The position numbers and the translations under genes were made by a program. From the NCBI GenBank assembly GCA_003117195.1, contig BDSI01000107.1, forward strand, positions 159,926 to 223,925: DNA of 64,000 bases, read 5' to 3'. Positions 36,849 through 46,613 of this stretch are shown one piece after another. The stretch's first letter is position 1, and the number at the start of each line of letters is the position of its first letter. Origin of the DNA: Eudorina sp. 2006-703-Eu-15. Lineage: Eukaryota; Chlorophyta; Chlorophyceae; Chlamydomonadales; Volvocaceae. Below the pieces are notes generated by a model that had not been told where the DNA came from, ran no database searches, and saw only the letters and a list, made by a program, of their open reading frames with translations.

Positions 36849-38336
36849 CACCCCCCTGCGGGGCTGGGGCGGGTGCCCTGTATTGAGGCTGGAGGGCTGG
36901 CGTCGGAGCTGTACCTCTGGAGGGCTGGCATCGGTGCCCTTGATGCGCATTCGTCGGCCAGGCAGGGTGGCCGCGCCCTCGCCTCCGGGGAGAAGGTGGG
37001 GGGCGTCCCTGTTGGCATGCACGCACAAGTCTATCTGTGCCCGAGTGTCAGTAGGTAGGCAAGGCAGGAGAGCGGCGATGTGCGCATGTGGTTGTATGTG
37101 AAGGATTTCCTCTGGTGATTTTGTATTCTTTTTCTTGGCCCCGGGTGGCCACCCCTGCGGCAAATGCCAGCACGTGGCTTTCCGGGGCGCTCACTTACCT
37201 AGCAGTAGGGGCATGCGACGGGTGTGCGTTCCTTCTGCCATCTTACCCGGTAGTGTCAAGCAATGAGGTACGGCGGGTGGCATTTGGGCGGGGGGTGTGA
37301 GAAATGGATTTCTGGACACAGCGGGCATAAGTCCAAATGGATGTGTCTGGCGAAGCCGTCGTGATGCTTCTGGTTGGTGCATTGGATGCATCCCATTTGG
37401 TGGGACGAGCTTGCTTCCAAACTTGCTTTGCTGGCACTGCTGCGACAATCCATGTAGGTTGCAGCGCGGCGGCGCGGTGCGCGCTGGAATTCGCGCAGCC
37501 CCTGCCGTATTCCCTTGGGCCAGGGAAGAGGAAACCGGATCGTCAGGGCCGTCGGCTGTACGTCGGATGTTGCCGATGCCGTACGTACACTGTTTGACAT
37601 TGTTGACCGCATTGACCGCACGCATTTTCGATTTGGCGTGCCGGGGGATCGCAAAGGGAAGACAGAGGGTTGACCAAGAGAAGACAAGGTTGTGTACCAT
37701 CCCTGCACAAGACCGACACCTGCCCCTACCCTCCTTTGCACATGGCTTCATATTTGCTGTTGTCGTTGTCGTTTTGGAAATCAAGCTAGCGATCGTTTGA
37801 AGGATTGATTACCGCGAACGCCTTCGTGTTTCTTGAGTGAAGGCTTCGTTGGTCCGCAGCGGCGGGCGGCCCGCTCGGTCCTGCCGCGTGGGCGGGCGGG
37901 TGGGTGGCCTTCACTGCCCGGGGCTGTGTTGTACTGCTGAACGCCATGACCTGCAGACACGCAGGTTTGGCGGGCACATGCTGTGTCCGATGTATGTGTC
38001 GTTGAAGGCCCTCTTGTGCGTGTGTTGTGTTGTGTGTGTGCTTCTTAATGGAGAATTGAGCCGCGCGCGTGTGTGTAAGAGAAAACTGAGCCGCTCGCGT
38101 GTGTGTGCGTGTGTTTGTGTGTGTGTCTGTGTGTAAATAATGAAACTGAGCCGCGCGCGTGTTTGTTTTCGACGGGGTTACGGCAGGAGTGCGTGCCTGG
38201 CAAGGGGCGCAGCTGCGCTCGGAAGTGCCCGTATGCGATGCTTCATTGCTTGTGCACACGTGTGTGCATGTCTGTGTCGTCTGAGTTACTATACATCGAT
38301 TTGCGCTTGACGCTGGCCTTGCCCAGCCCTATTGAA
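36849..38336. other. Intergenic, TG-rich repeats
   Basis: No gene is supported. Around 38050-38165 a unit like AACTGAGCCGCGCGCGTGTG is repeated about three times among (TG)n tracts. Confidence 0.55.
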
Positions 38337-38575
38337 AAGACCGCCGGAGCACCCTAACAGCGGCGTTAGGTGGACCTGTTCGTCAATGGCTCGACCCAGG
38401 GCGAGCGCGGGTTCCCCGGGATGGTAAACGTGGACCGGCGGCGGAGCTGTGTGCCCCAGCTAGGGATTTCTGGCACAAGCCCATCCTGAGCGGACTGCGC
38501 CCGGCGGTCCGCCGCTGCTCGATCTCCTCCTCGAGTCCTGGTGGTCAGCACCCGGGGCGCGTTCCTCCCCGGTGG
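38337..38575 (+). repeat. Hairpin-bearing dispersed repeat, copy 1
   Basis: Aligns along its length to 41318-41535: GACCGCCGGAGCAC, then a hairpin CACCCTAAC/GTTAGGTG, then AGCTGTGTGCCCC, AGGGATT, AAGCCCATCC, a second stem GCGGAC/GTCCGC, and CAGCACCCGGGGCGCGTTC. Roughly 70% identity in the 3' half by eye. A short open frame at the start (LFVNGSTQGERGFPGMVNVD) is not shared by the second copy. Confidence 0.65.
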
Positions 38576-38811
38576 CCCTGGCTCGCGCCTGGCGGTGCTG
38601 AACAGGTACTTCCATCTCGCGTCCCCGCGCACATACGCGGCAGTAGCCAATGCGTGTAGGGACCCTCCTTGTGTGATGTGAAGGGAACCCGACCGACGAG
38701 GCTGGGTGCGCCTGTTGGAGGTGTTGGTCGATTGTCGGGGCAGGTTGCGAGGTGCGCGAAGGGCGTGGCAGCGCCCTGCAACTGCCCGGAGGACAGGACG
38801 CCTTGGTGTGG

Positions 38812-38856
38812 TGTGGTGGTGGTGGTGGTGGTGGTGTGGTGGTGGTGGTGGTGTGG
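38812..38856 (+). repeat. (GTG)n microsatellite
   Basis: GTGGTGGTGG-type repeat of about 45 bases with two GTGTGG interruptions. Confidence 0.9.
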
Positions 38857-39016
38857 TGGGCCCAGGGCACGAGTTGCCGTTACCGGGGAGGTCCGGGGGT
38901 GTCGCAGGGGTGCCGGATCACGTAATGCCCTCAGTCCGCTCAGTCCTCTCGGGGGCGGGTTTGCCCGTACCTGTTACCTCTGCGTTGCCTGTGGCAATGT
39001 AGGCAAGTGATTCGGA

Positions 39017-39213
39017 GGGTCTGGCGCGGTTTCAAGGAGAGGCAATCCATGGCGCACTGGTAACCTGGTGTGTTGGCCGGTATGGCTGCGTGACCTTCCG
39101 GTGCCCCCGCCGCCGTGCGTGGTGGTGGATGGGTCCGCAGTACTTGGTGTCATGAGGCACCCACGGGGGCTGTGTGGGCCCGGTCGGGACTTAAGGTCCA
39201 CCTTGTAACGGCT
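39017..39213 (+). mobile_element. SINE copy C, head missing
   Basis: Sense-strand copy of the SINE body: GGTCTGGCGCGGTTT, GAGAGGCAATCC, TGGTAACCTGGTGT, CGGTATGGCTGCGTGACC, CCCGGTCGGGAC and the end CACCTTGTAACGG, all collinear with the minus-strand copy at 10151-10360. It is more diverged than copy B and has no tRNA-like head. Confidence 0.8.
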
Positions 39214-39816
39214 GCATGTCCATGTACCGTATGTGTACGCGGGGACGAGGCCCGCGACCGACCCCGCGTCCCGTCCCGTAAGTGCAACCGGGCAGCGCAG
39301 CCCGTGTCCTCAAGACTTGGTCTGCCGTACAGCTCTCTCCGGCGCCCTTACTCCGGGGACCAGGGGGAGCGCCATCCAGTCGAGTACGGCACTCGGACCA
39401 ACAGCGTTTCGCCAGCCTGCACCTCTCCTGCAATCGACACTGGGATGGCGAAGCAATGAATTCTATGAATGGACACTTGAGTGTTTGTAACGGGGTGTAG
39501 AGTGAGTTTTACAGCGGGCCCCGCCCAGACGAGATCATCGATGCCCAACCCGGAGAGGCCCGGGTGGCAGGCCGCCGACAACGCAACAACAAAGCATCCC
39601 CACACCACAACTTGATGTTTTACTCTGTAACCTTTACCAAGCAAGGACTTTGGTATTCGTTACAGGATACCGCCCCACGGAGCACAGTGCCACACCAACT
39701 ACGGTACGGCACCCCCACACAGGCGCACATACCGGGAGCGGGCAACTTGAGCCGCCGGGCACAGCCCGTGATAGCTGACAGGGGGCGGCTTCAGGCGCCC
39801 CAGCAGAATCACGCGC

Positions 39817-40068
39817 CGCATCCCCGGCCAACCGTCGCAGCCCCGGCCAACCGTCGCATCCCCGGCCAACCGTCGCATCCCCAGCCAACCGTCGCATCCC
39901 CGGCCAACCGTCGCATCCCCGGCCAACCGTCGCATCCCCGGCCAACCGCCGCATCCCCGGCCAACCGTCGCAGCCCCGGCCAACCGTCGCATCCCCGGCC
40001 AACCGTCGCATCCCCGGCCAACCGTCGCATCCCCGGCCAACCGCCGCATCCCCGGCCAACCGCGATCG
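39817..40068 (+). repeat. 19-bp minisatellite (~13 units)
   Basis: Unit CCCCGGCCAACCGTCGCAT in tandem, with GTCGCAG, GCCGCAT and CCCAGCC variants. Frames of more than 100 codons on both strands (RLAGDATVGRGCDGWPGM repeats) result from it. Confidence 0.95.
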
Positions 40069-40148
40069 GTCGTGCGTCATGTCCATCCCGCGCCCTCCCC
40101 GTCGCCCCCCTCCGACGACCCTCTGCACCCCCGCCCCCTTTCTCCCCA

Positions 40149-40183
40149 TCACGACACGACACGACACGACACGACACGACACG
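40149..40183 (+). repeat. (CACGA)n pentanucleotide tract
   Basis: About seven repeats of CACGA. Confidence 0.9.
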
Positions 40184-40557
40184 CTGCGGGCACCGCCTCT
40201 GAGCTGCCGACCCCGACTCGTTTGGCGCGTCTCGGCCGCGTCGCGCTCACAAACGGCACACGCGAGGGCCACCCAACCGAATGTCGTACAACGATCCCAC
40301 CCAACAATCTCCAACCACCGCCTGTTACGGTCCTGTACGCGTGCATGTGTGTCAACCCGCCGAGCGCAACCCCCGGTACCGCAACCCCCGGTACCGCAAC
40401 CCCCATCCCCCCGGGCGGACAGACACACGCGAAGCCCTCCTCTTCCCTCCTCTCCTCTCCTCTCCCCTCCTCTCGCCTCTTGATCTCTCCCGGGTTCAAA
40501 CCCCTACCAGACAGGCTGTTCTGCGGCGACCCGAGTGTGTGGGCCCGTGTGGCGGCT

Positions 40558-41583
40558 CTACCAAATGAAGGGCACCACGGCCCGCCGCCCCGGCGGGTAC
40601 TCCCCCCTGAATTTCTGTTGGTACCAGCGGTGGTGGTGGTGACCCCGCGGCGCCAGGTTGCAAAAGGTGAAGAGCGCGAAGGCCGCCGCCGGCAGGGTGC
40701 CGGCCGCCAGCGCGAAGCCCGTCCACTCCAGGATCTCGGAGGCGTAGTTGCCCGCGGACACGTACTGAAACATGCCGCCGTGCCTGCACAGCAGGGGTGG
40801 GTGAGTTGGGCACAGCCGCGGAAGCGGACAGCAGCAACACCGGGTTACGCTGATGTGTGTGTGTGTGTGTGTTATCAAGGAGAAAAGCTGAGCATGTGTG
40901 TGTGTGTGCGTGCGTGTGTCTCTTCGTAAGCAGGCAGAACAGGAGCGCGTGACATGCAAGGGGCATCGCGAAGCCCGTAGCCACACGACTGCCCCTGCCG
41001 CGTGTGTGTTTAAGAAGAAGCCCACCCATAACCGCCCAGGCCCGGATACTTACCAAAACCTGCGATTTACTTACCATTGGCGATACAACAAGATAAATAT
41101 GGCATGCAAGCAAGGCGACCGCGCCACCACCAGGGCGCAGCGCAAGCACGGGCGTAGCAACAGTGAAGAATGACGTAGCGATGCAAGGATTAGCGACGTT
41201 GTGTGTGTGTGTGTGTGTGTGCGTGTGTGTGTGTGTGCGCGCGCGTGTGTGTGTGTGAATCGTTACATATCTGCCGGGCCGACACTGGCCGGGGGCGCTA
41301 ACCCGCCCCATACGGGAGACCGCCGAAGCACTCTCCCCCGGATTCGGGGGAGAGGGGCGTAAGGGGCCTCTGTCCCCTCGCTCTCAGCCAAGGGCGCGCG
41401 CCCGATCCCCGAGGATCGGTGACAGCTGTGCCCCCTCAAGGGATTGGGAGGAAGCCCATCCCGGGCGGTCTGCGCCTCGCAGTCCGCGGTTCAACCTCCT
41501 CAAGTCCTTGCAGCACCCAGGGCGCGTTCATCAGCATTTCGGAGGCGTGCCCCTGCCCGGTGCGGTAAAACTAGCCTGGTCCC

Positions 41584-41665
<82 letters not shown>

Positions 41666-43327
41666 AGAAAAGAAACCCGACCGACCGAACCCTGTGTGTG
41701 TGATAGTCGTCTGTCGCCAAGGCACTGTACGTGTGTGTATGCCGTACACAGCCATGGCTCCTTTGGTTGGTCGCCAACCGTCCCCCAAGCTTCCTTCGAA
41801 TCTCAATCACAAAATCCCTTTCAAAACACAACGTTTCAGGCGTTGATGCCACGGTATTCCGGTGGCAGCCGCAGCTGCTGTTCACCAACCACCCGCCCTG
41901 GGCTTAAGGTCCACGTGCCGTGCCGTGTCGTACGTGCGCCCCCTGCGCCCCCCCACAAAGTGCCGTACTCACGGGATCTTGTAGCCCGTCTCCCCGGGCT
42001 TCCGCAGGTGGATGAGGATCCAGTCGGACCGCATCACGTTGACCCAGCCGAACAGCCACAGCGCCAGGCCGCACACCACTCGGGGCGTCCAGGCCGGTGC
42101 GTCGTCCCGCATGTGGCGGGCGAAGGCCCAGCCCTGTGGAAGGGGGGCGGAGACAGGGGGGCAACGAGAGCAACACGAAAGGAAGGAGGGAGGGATCCTC
42201 GTGGGGGGACTCGTGGGGCCAGGCTGGGGCAGTCGAGGCAGCCGAGGCGAGATCTGCGGTCGCAACACGGGGCCCACAGCTGTGCCCGTGGGGAGCTGGG
42301 GGCCGCCGCATTCTGTCCCCTAGGCCCTGGTCCAACCCTAGGCTTGGAGGGCGCGACGCCTAGGTTTGGACCAGGGCCGAGACCTAGGCCGGGGGTACTA
42401 GCCGCTCCCCGGCAGTGCGTCCCTGGGGGCGCCATCGTCACAGTCGCGACCACTCAGGCAGTCAGGCAGGTAAACGCCACCCTGCAGAACGCGCGGCTTC
42501 GGAGACGTCCCCCGCTCCCTCCTGAACACAGGTGCCGCAGTGCCCGCACAGCAGCACGCCGGTTACCGTACCACGTCCGTTCCCCTACCTGGATGTAGCC
42601 GTTCCACACGCAGAAGAAGAAGCTGATCGCCCAGACGCTCAGCGGGGTGGGCTTTCCGCCCCGCAGCAGGAAGGGGAAGGTGAGCACCCGGTACACGTAG
42701 TGGGCGCAGAATGCCGCGGCCAGCACAGCGCGAGGCGTGAGGTGCGGCTGGAAGGTCGCCGCGCCGCCAACCCCAAACCTGACCATCATGGCGATGAAGA
42801 CAACGAGCGATGGCGCCTCCTGGGTCTGTGCGGAGGTGGGGCAGCGTCGCCCGGTCGGGACTAAGGGTCCACCACCTTGGACCGGTTGCGGAGGGTCACG
42901 CTGGTGGATGGAGCGAGATGACATTGCCGAGACATTGCCGCTGTAACGTTCCTTCATTCATTGCCGAGAGTGCACTGTGTCCTTCAGGTTGTGGAGATTG
43001 CGGTGTACATCGCCAGGTGTTGTGTTGGACGAGGATTTGCCGCCCCGGGGTGCGCACCGCAGAAGCGGGTCCTCACGGTCGGTCCCGACCCGAGGGGCTC
43101 ACCAGCCAGGCGATGCGAGCGTTCAGGAAAATGCCCCAGCCGCCGCGCGAGTAGCGCCCATAAGGCGCAGAAATGCCAAGCAGGAGGGTGATGAACACTG
43201 GAAGCGCTGTCGCCAGCATCGTCCACGTTAAGACCTGGTACCACGCCTCAAGGGTTATTTCCAGGTCTGCTTTACCCAACAAAGCGTCTTTATTTATCAT
43301 TATAGGTGAAGGTATAAGCAGCGGCAT
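40558..43327 (-). CDS. SRD5A: 3-oxo-5-alpha-steroid 4-dehydrogenase family protein (SRD5A/DET2-like)
   Basis: Four exons, 43327-43103, 42825-42589, 42133-41973 and 40783-40558, give 282 aa from the first ATG. Family landmarks, in order: SAPYGRYSRGGWGIFLNARI, CAHYVYRVLTFPFLLRGGKP, LRKPGETGYKIPHGGMFQYV, the C-terminal NADPH-site region SAGNYASEILEWTGFAL, and the end HHHHRWYQQKF...RAVVPFIW. Several hydrophobic segments fit a polytopic ER membrane enzyme. Family members reduce the C4-C5 double bond of 3-oxo-4-ene steroids with NADPH, or enoyl substrates in related clades; the algal substrate is unknown. Splice phases 0, 0 and 2 all match. Intron 1 holds a SINE 3' end, intron 2 a strong inverted repeat, and intron 3 a (GT)n tract and a hairpin repeat. 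A GTG frame extension to 43372 was not used. Confidence 0.92.
41199..41258 (+). repeat. (GT)n/(GC)n microsatellite
   Basis: Alternating GT/GC run in intron 3 of the reductase gene; a shorter (GT)n lies at 40855-40871. Confidence 0.9.
41318..41535 (+). repeat. Hairpin-bearing dispersed repeat, copy 2
   Basis: Counterpart of 38337-38575, inside reductase intron 3. GACCGCCGAAGCA is followed by a perfect 10-bp hairpin CTCTCCCCCG/CGGGGGAGAG at the place where copy 1 has a different stem. The later stem GCGGTCTGCG/CGCAGTCCGC also matches the position of a stem in copy 1. Confidence 0.65.
41587..41663 (+). repeat. (GT)n microsatellite, ~38 repeats
   Basis: Uninterrupted GT dinucleotide run in intron 3 of the reductase gene. 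Confidence 0.97.
42325..42376. repeat. 19-bp inverted repeat (foldback)
   Basis: Arms 42325-42343 (CCCTGGTCCAACCCTAGGC) and 42358-42376 (GCCTAGGTTTGGACCAGGG) match at 18 of 19 positions around a 14-base loop. CCTAGG occurs again on both outer sides. In intron 2 of the reductase gene. Confidence 0.9.
42850..42889 (+). mobile_element. SINE copy D, 3' end fragment
   Basis: CCCGGTCGGGACTAAGGGTC then CACCACCTTGGACCGGTT corresponds to the last ~40 bp of the SINE body. Heavily decayed; in intron 1 of the reductase gene on the opposite strand to that gene. Confidence 0.5.
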
Positions 43328-44035
43328 GTTGACTATCTGCTGCCACGAAGGGGATATCTGAGCTAGCGTCACCGACTTTTATCGATTGCGAGAAGATCTG
43401 AAAACAGAGGCAGACATACATATGTACATAAAGATTGTCATGAAAGCTGAAAATCACCTGGTGTGCTGTGATTCAACCCCATGTCACCCGCCAAACCGCC
43501 AACGAACGTCACCAGACGTCACGAATCTATCCATCTTCCAGTATGTGTGCCTGCGCCGCTCGGCCCATTACCAGATCGCGAAGTCATGAAGTTCAAAATC
43601 CCCGCCACGGCTTGGTGACAGGCTCACAGGGTACAACACAATGTTCGAGAGTAACCAGGAGTACGGTAACCAATGGCCCGGCGCCGGCCAACACCGCGGC
43701 CAACCGGGCACGGGGGCAGCATGGTTAGCCCCCGCCCCAATCTCCCTGTGCCCCGTCCCCATTGTCGCGATATTCTCTAATTTCCGTACTACACGGCGGC
43801 CAGAGCAGCGGCTCATGCAGCAGATCCCTTACATAGCTCTGCATCTTTGCTTTCGCCCGGAGTTGAGTGGGTCTGCCATCCCACAAAAATGCTTCTATTT
43901 CAGTCCCAGCTGTCCCGTCATGTACGGTCCTTGATCCATGCAGACAAGAACCGTGGTTTCTGTTTCTGTCGGATTATCGCAATTGAAAGGCGCTAGTCTG
44001 ATACTGATCATACTAACTTGCAGCAAGCGCTGTCC
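43328..44035. promoter_or_regulatory. Divergent promoter region reductase / MTH1
   Basis: 708 bp between two head-to-head ATGs. No named element recognised. Confidence 0.45.
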
Positions 44036-45812
44036 ATGCGGGCATTCCCAAAGTTGAGTTTCATTCGCCGATCACGAGCACTCGCCATATCGCCCTCGAG
44101 ATTGCAGGTAGCCGCAGCCGCGTTTCCCTTGCATTTCAATATGGAGGGCAGTACAGAATGGGCCGTACATGTCGCGCGCGACGCGCCTTTGGCACCAGAG
44201 TTCGTTTTGAAAACGCTCACATCTGAGCCGAAGCGGAAACTGCTGACGGTACGTGGACCTCGACGTGGGTAATGATGATGGCTATCATTTCTGGGCTCGT
44301 AAGGCCCAGACGAGCCCCGGGGGGGTAGAGTGGATGGGCAAGCCGGCAAGTCAGTTCAGTTAGCCTGCTTTACCTGTACCCGCTGCTCACCAAGCACCCC
44401 TACCACCTTGAGCACACGAATACCGTCCCTCGATTCCTCCGCTCGCGTCCACGCACATCGGTGTTTCGATGGGTACCGCTCCGTCTCTGAATCACTGTTG
44501 CTTCCGTCCCCAAGCTTGTGATCATCAATGACGGCGAGCGGGTGCTGCTGGGGGAAAAGAAACGCGGCTTCGGAGAAGGGTATTTCAACGGCTTCGGTGG
44601 CAAGGTCGAACCAGGGGAGACTGTTCAGCAGGCGGCGCAGCGCGAGGTCAGTGACGCTGAAGCAGCAAGGGGCGCGTGGGATGCACCGCTCGGGAGGCCG
44701 TGGATGGGGATCTGCGTATCCCGGGAGGGCGAGGTCGCTGTTGTGCCGAGTCCAACAGCCCAATGCAAACCGTTAGCGCGCCACCAAGTCACTTTTAGGG
44801 GTTCCTCCTTGTGTCTCCGCAGTTGCAAGAGGAGGCCTGCATCACAGCCGACGACCTGAAGGAGGCGGGTGAGGCAGTCGGGGGTGGTGCTGGTGTGCTG
44901 CAAGCTCCTGAACCGCAGCTGGGCGACCCGTCGGGTTGCATGGCGGGGCCGACGACTGTAGCGCACGCCAACACCGCACGGGCCGTTTTCGGTGCCCGAG
45001 CTCCCGGACCAGCTCTTGGCCGCGGGGGGTCGCTTGGCTTCGCCGTCCCCCCGCGCCCGTCACACTTGCCGATGCGCACCGAACGCCAAGCTGTCCTGGG
45101 AATCCAGTTCCACGATGACATCTTCGGTGGTACCCTAGGCCTCACATCGGTATGGGTGTGGGTAGGTGGATGGGTAGGCACGGGCGCGGGTGGCGTCGCC
45201 GTCCGTGAGCATGGTTGGTTGGGTCTTGGGTGGCGCGTACCCGCGTATGCGCGTATGTCCCTGCGGCTGACCGACCCCACCCCGGACGACCCGCACGCAG
45301 GTCTGCTGGTGTTCGTCTTCGATGACAACCCGCAGCCCTGGGAGGTCCACGGTGGGGCATCGGGAGGGGGTCTTCAGGGTGCGGTGCAGGCCTGGCGCCG
45401 GCGCGGGCACGGGCGCGGGGGCCCGAGTCTAGACCAGGGACAGGAAATGCCGCTCCTGGAAACCGCACCAGGCCCTGCTGAATAAATCGGCGGGTAGCGA
45501 GCTGGGATTCCCATGCATCGGCGCTCTGTTGTACTTGTGCCGCCCTTGCCTCTGGTCACGCGGGGCGCCTCCCTGCCGTGCCGTCCCGGCCCCGCAGTGT
45601 TCACCGCGCGCTCGTTCCGGGGAGAGCCCACGGAGACGGACGAGATGCGGCCGGTGTGGTTCGCGCACCAGGACGTGCCGTACCAGTCCATGTGGGCGGA
45701 CGACCCGCTCTGGTACCCGCACCTGCTGCGAGGGGAATACTTCCGCGGCGTTTTTGGGTTCACGCAAACGACCCGAATGGTGTGGCACTCGTTGGCGCTT
45801 GGGATGTCGTAG
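44036..45812 (+). CDS. MTH1: MTH1-type Nudix hydrolase (8-oxo-dGTP diphosphatase)
   Basis: Five exons, 44036-44248, 44515-44646, 44823-44868, 45301-45351 and 45598-45812, give 218 aa. The region from about residue 65 aligns with human MTH1/NUDT1. KKRGFGEGYFNGFGGKV contains the substrate-contact Asn. The Nudix box runs at 100-122 (GGKVEPGETVQQAAQRE|LQEEACI). ETDEMRPVW and MWADDPLWYP carry the Trp-x-Asp-Asp nucleobase pocket. The enzyme would hydrolyse oxidised purine dNTPs to monophosphates. Residues 1-60 are extra, Arg/Ser/Ala-rich (MRAFPKLSFIRRSRALAISP) and look like a mitochondrial or plastid presequence; a later Met before GSTEW could give a cytosolic form. One oddity: the Nudix consensus Gly after EEx is Cys (EEAC). 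A TTG at 44018 is not taken as the start. Confidence 0.93.
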
Positions 45813-46194
45813 GTAGCGGACGTGCCTGGGGATTGGGGTCAGAGGGATCACGTGTCTGGTGTGTGACTGGGGGCGTCACTGGCGGGTCGTGCTGCCGCCT
45901 CGCCAGAGGGCCCCACAGGGCTTGGATGAGGACAGGACGTTATGCGTGCCCCCCTGTTCCTCGGGAATACGGAGGACTGGGGGCCAGTTAAGGCGGGCGT
46001 GGGGCGAATGGTGGGAGTCCCTTACATGGTCGGACTTGGCGGCACTCTTACTTGCTCTTGTGCAGTGGCTCTACCGCCGTTAGGGAGCGGCCTTCTGGCC
46101 ACGTGTACGACGAAGACCGTGTGGACGCACTCACACACTCACGCACTCACCCCTCACGCACACCTGTTCTGCCCTCCCGAGGACACACCCCACG
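45813..46194. other. Intergenic after MTH1
   Basis: No gene supported. No TGTAA signal found close behind the MTH1 stop. Ends with CACTCACAC-type simple sequence. Confidence 0.5.
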
Positions 46195-46613
46195 GGCACA
46201 CCACTTCTGGGCGTGCCCGGTGGCCCAGGCCGTGATACAGCAGACCGGGGTATACATTCCGGGCCCCATCACCCGTGCCAACGCGTGGCTGGCCGTGCCG
46301 CCACCGGGGAGACAGCAATGTGTTCGGGAATGAGTTGCGCTGGCGGCACTGACGGCCGTGGAACGTGCGAGGCTAGGCTGGGCTGCGCGCAGCGACCCGC
46401 CACGGATCGAGGTGCACAGCAAGGGGCCGGGGAACCGGCCGCCCCCTCGCCGGTGGATGTAGCTAAGGCGTGCGCAGTCATGGAGTTCTGGCGGCGGATG
46501 ACCAGTCTCGTGGATCTTGGCAGACCAAATCGGGGATGGGAGGGGGTGGGACCGGACCATCCAATCCTATCAATGGTGGACGGTCGGATCCGCTGCTTGC
46601 AGCCAGTAGGCAT
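46195..46613 (+). pseudogene. Degenerate non-LTR-type retroelement C-terminal fragment
   Basis: The frame reads HHFWACPVAQAVIQQ, then PGPITRANAWLAVPPPGRQQ, an in-frame TGA, then VALAALTAVERARLGWAARS. In a shifted frame it continues AKACAVMEFWRRMTSLVDLG and GWEGVGPDHPIL. This succession (HHFW-CPVA, LTRA-LWL, ALAAM-R, EFW-RL-DFV-LG, DHPFL) is what I recall at the C-terminus of reverse-transcriptase polyproteins abundant in volvocine algae. One stop and one frameshift mark it as dead, and no RT domain is adjacent. The assignment is from memory of the family pattern. Confidence 0.6.

Larger units (their letters stand above)
39214..40557. other. Intergenic, repeats only
   Basis: Downstream of the reductase gene. 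Contains the 19-bp and pentanucleotide arrays listed separately; long open frames here come from them. CGGTACCGCAACCCC also repeats near 40374-40403. No gene is supported. Confidence 0.6.

Noticed and set aside
38364..38440. Possible exon LFVNGSTQGERGFPGMVNVD
   Set aside because: Not conserved in the homologous repeat at 41318-41535 and no adjoining exons; treated as part of the repeat.
39634..40428. 264-codon minus frame with GWPGMRRLAGDATVGRGC repeats
   Set aside because: Produced by the 19-bp minisatellite; no start, splice or domain support.
41444..42598. 384-codon plus-strand frame
   Set aside because: Runs through the (GT)n tract and antisense to reductase exons; the minus-strand gene has family support.
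45441..45480. SINE-like string CTCCTGGAAACCGC before MTH1 exon 5
   Set aside because: Only about 14 bases agree with the SINE body; too short to call a copy.
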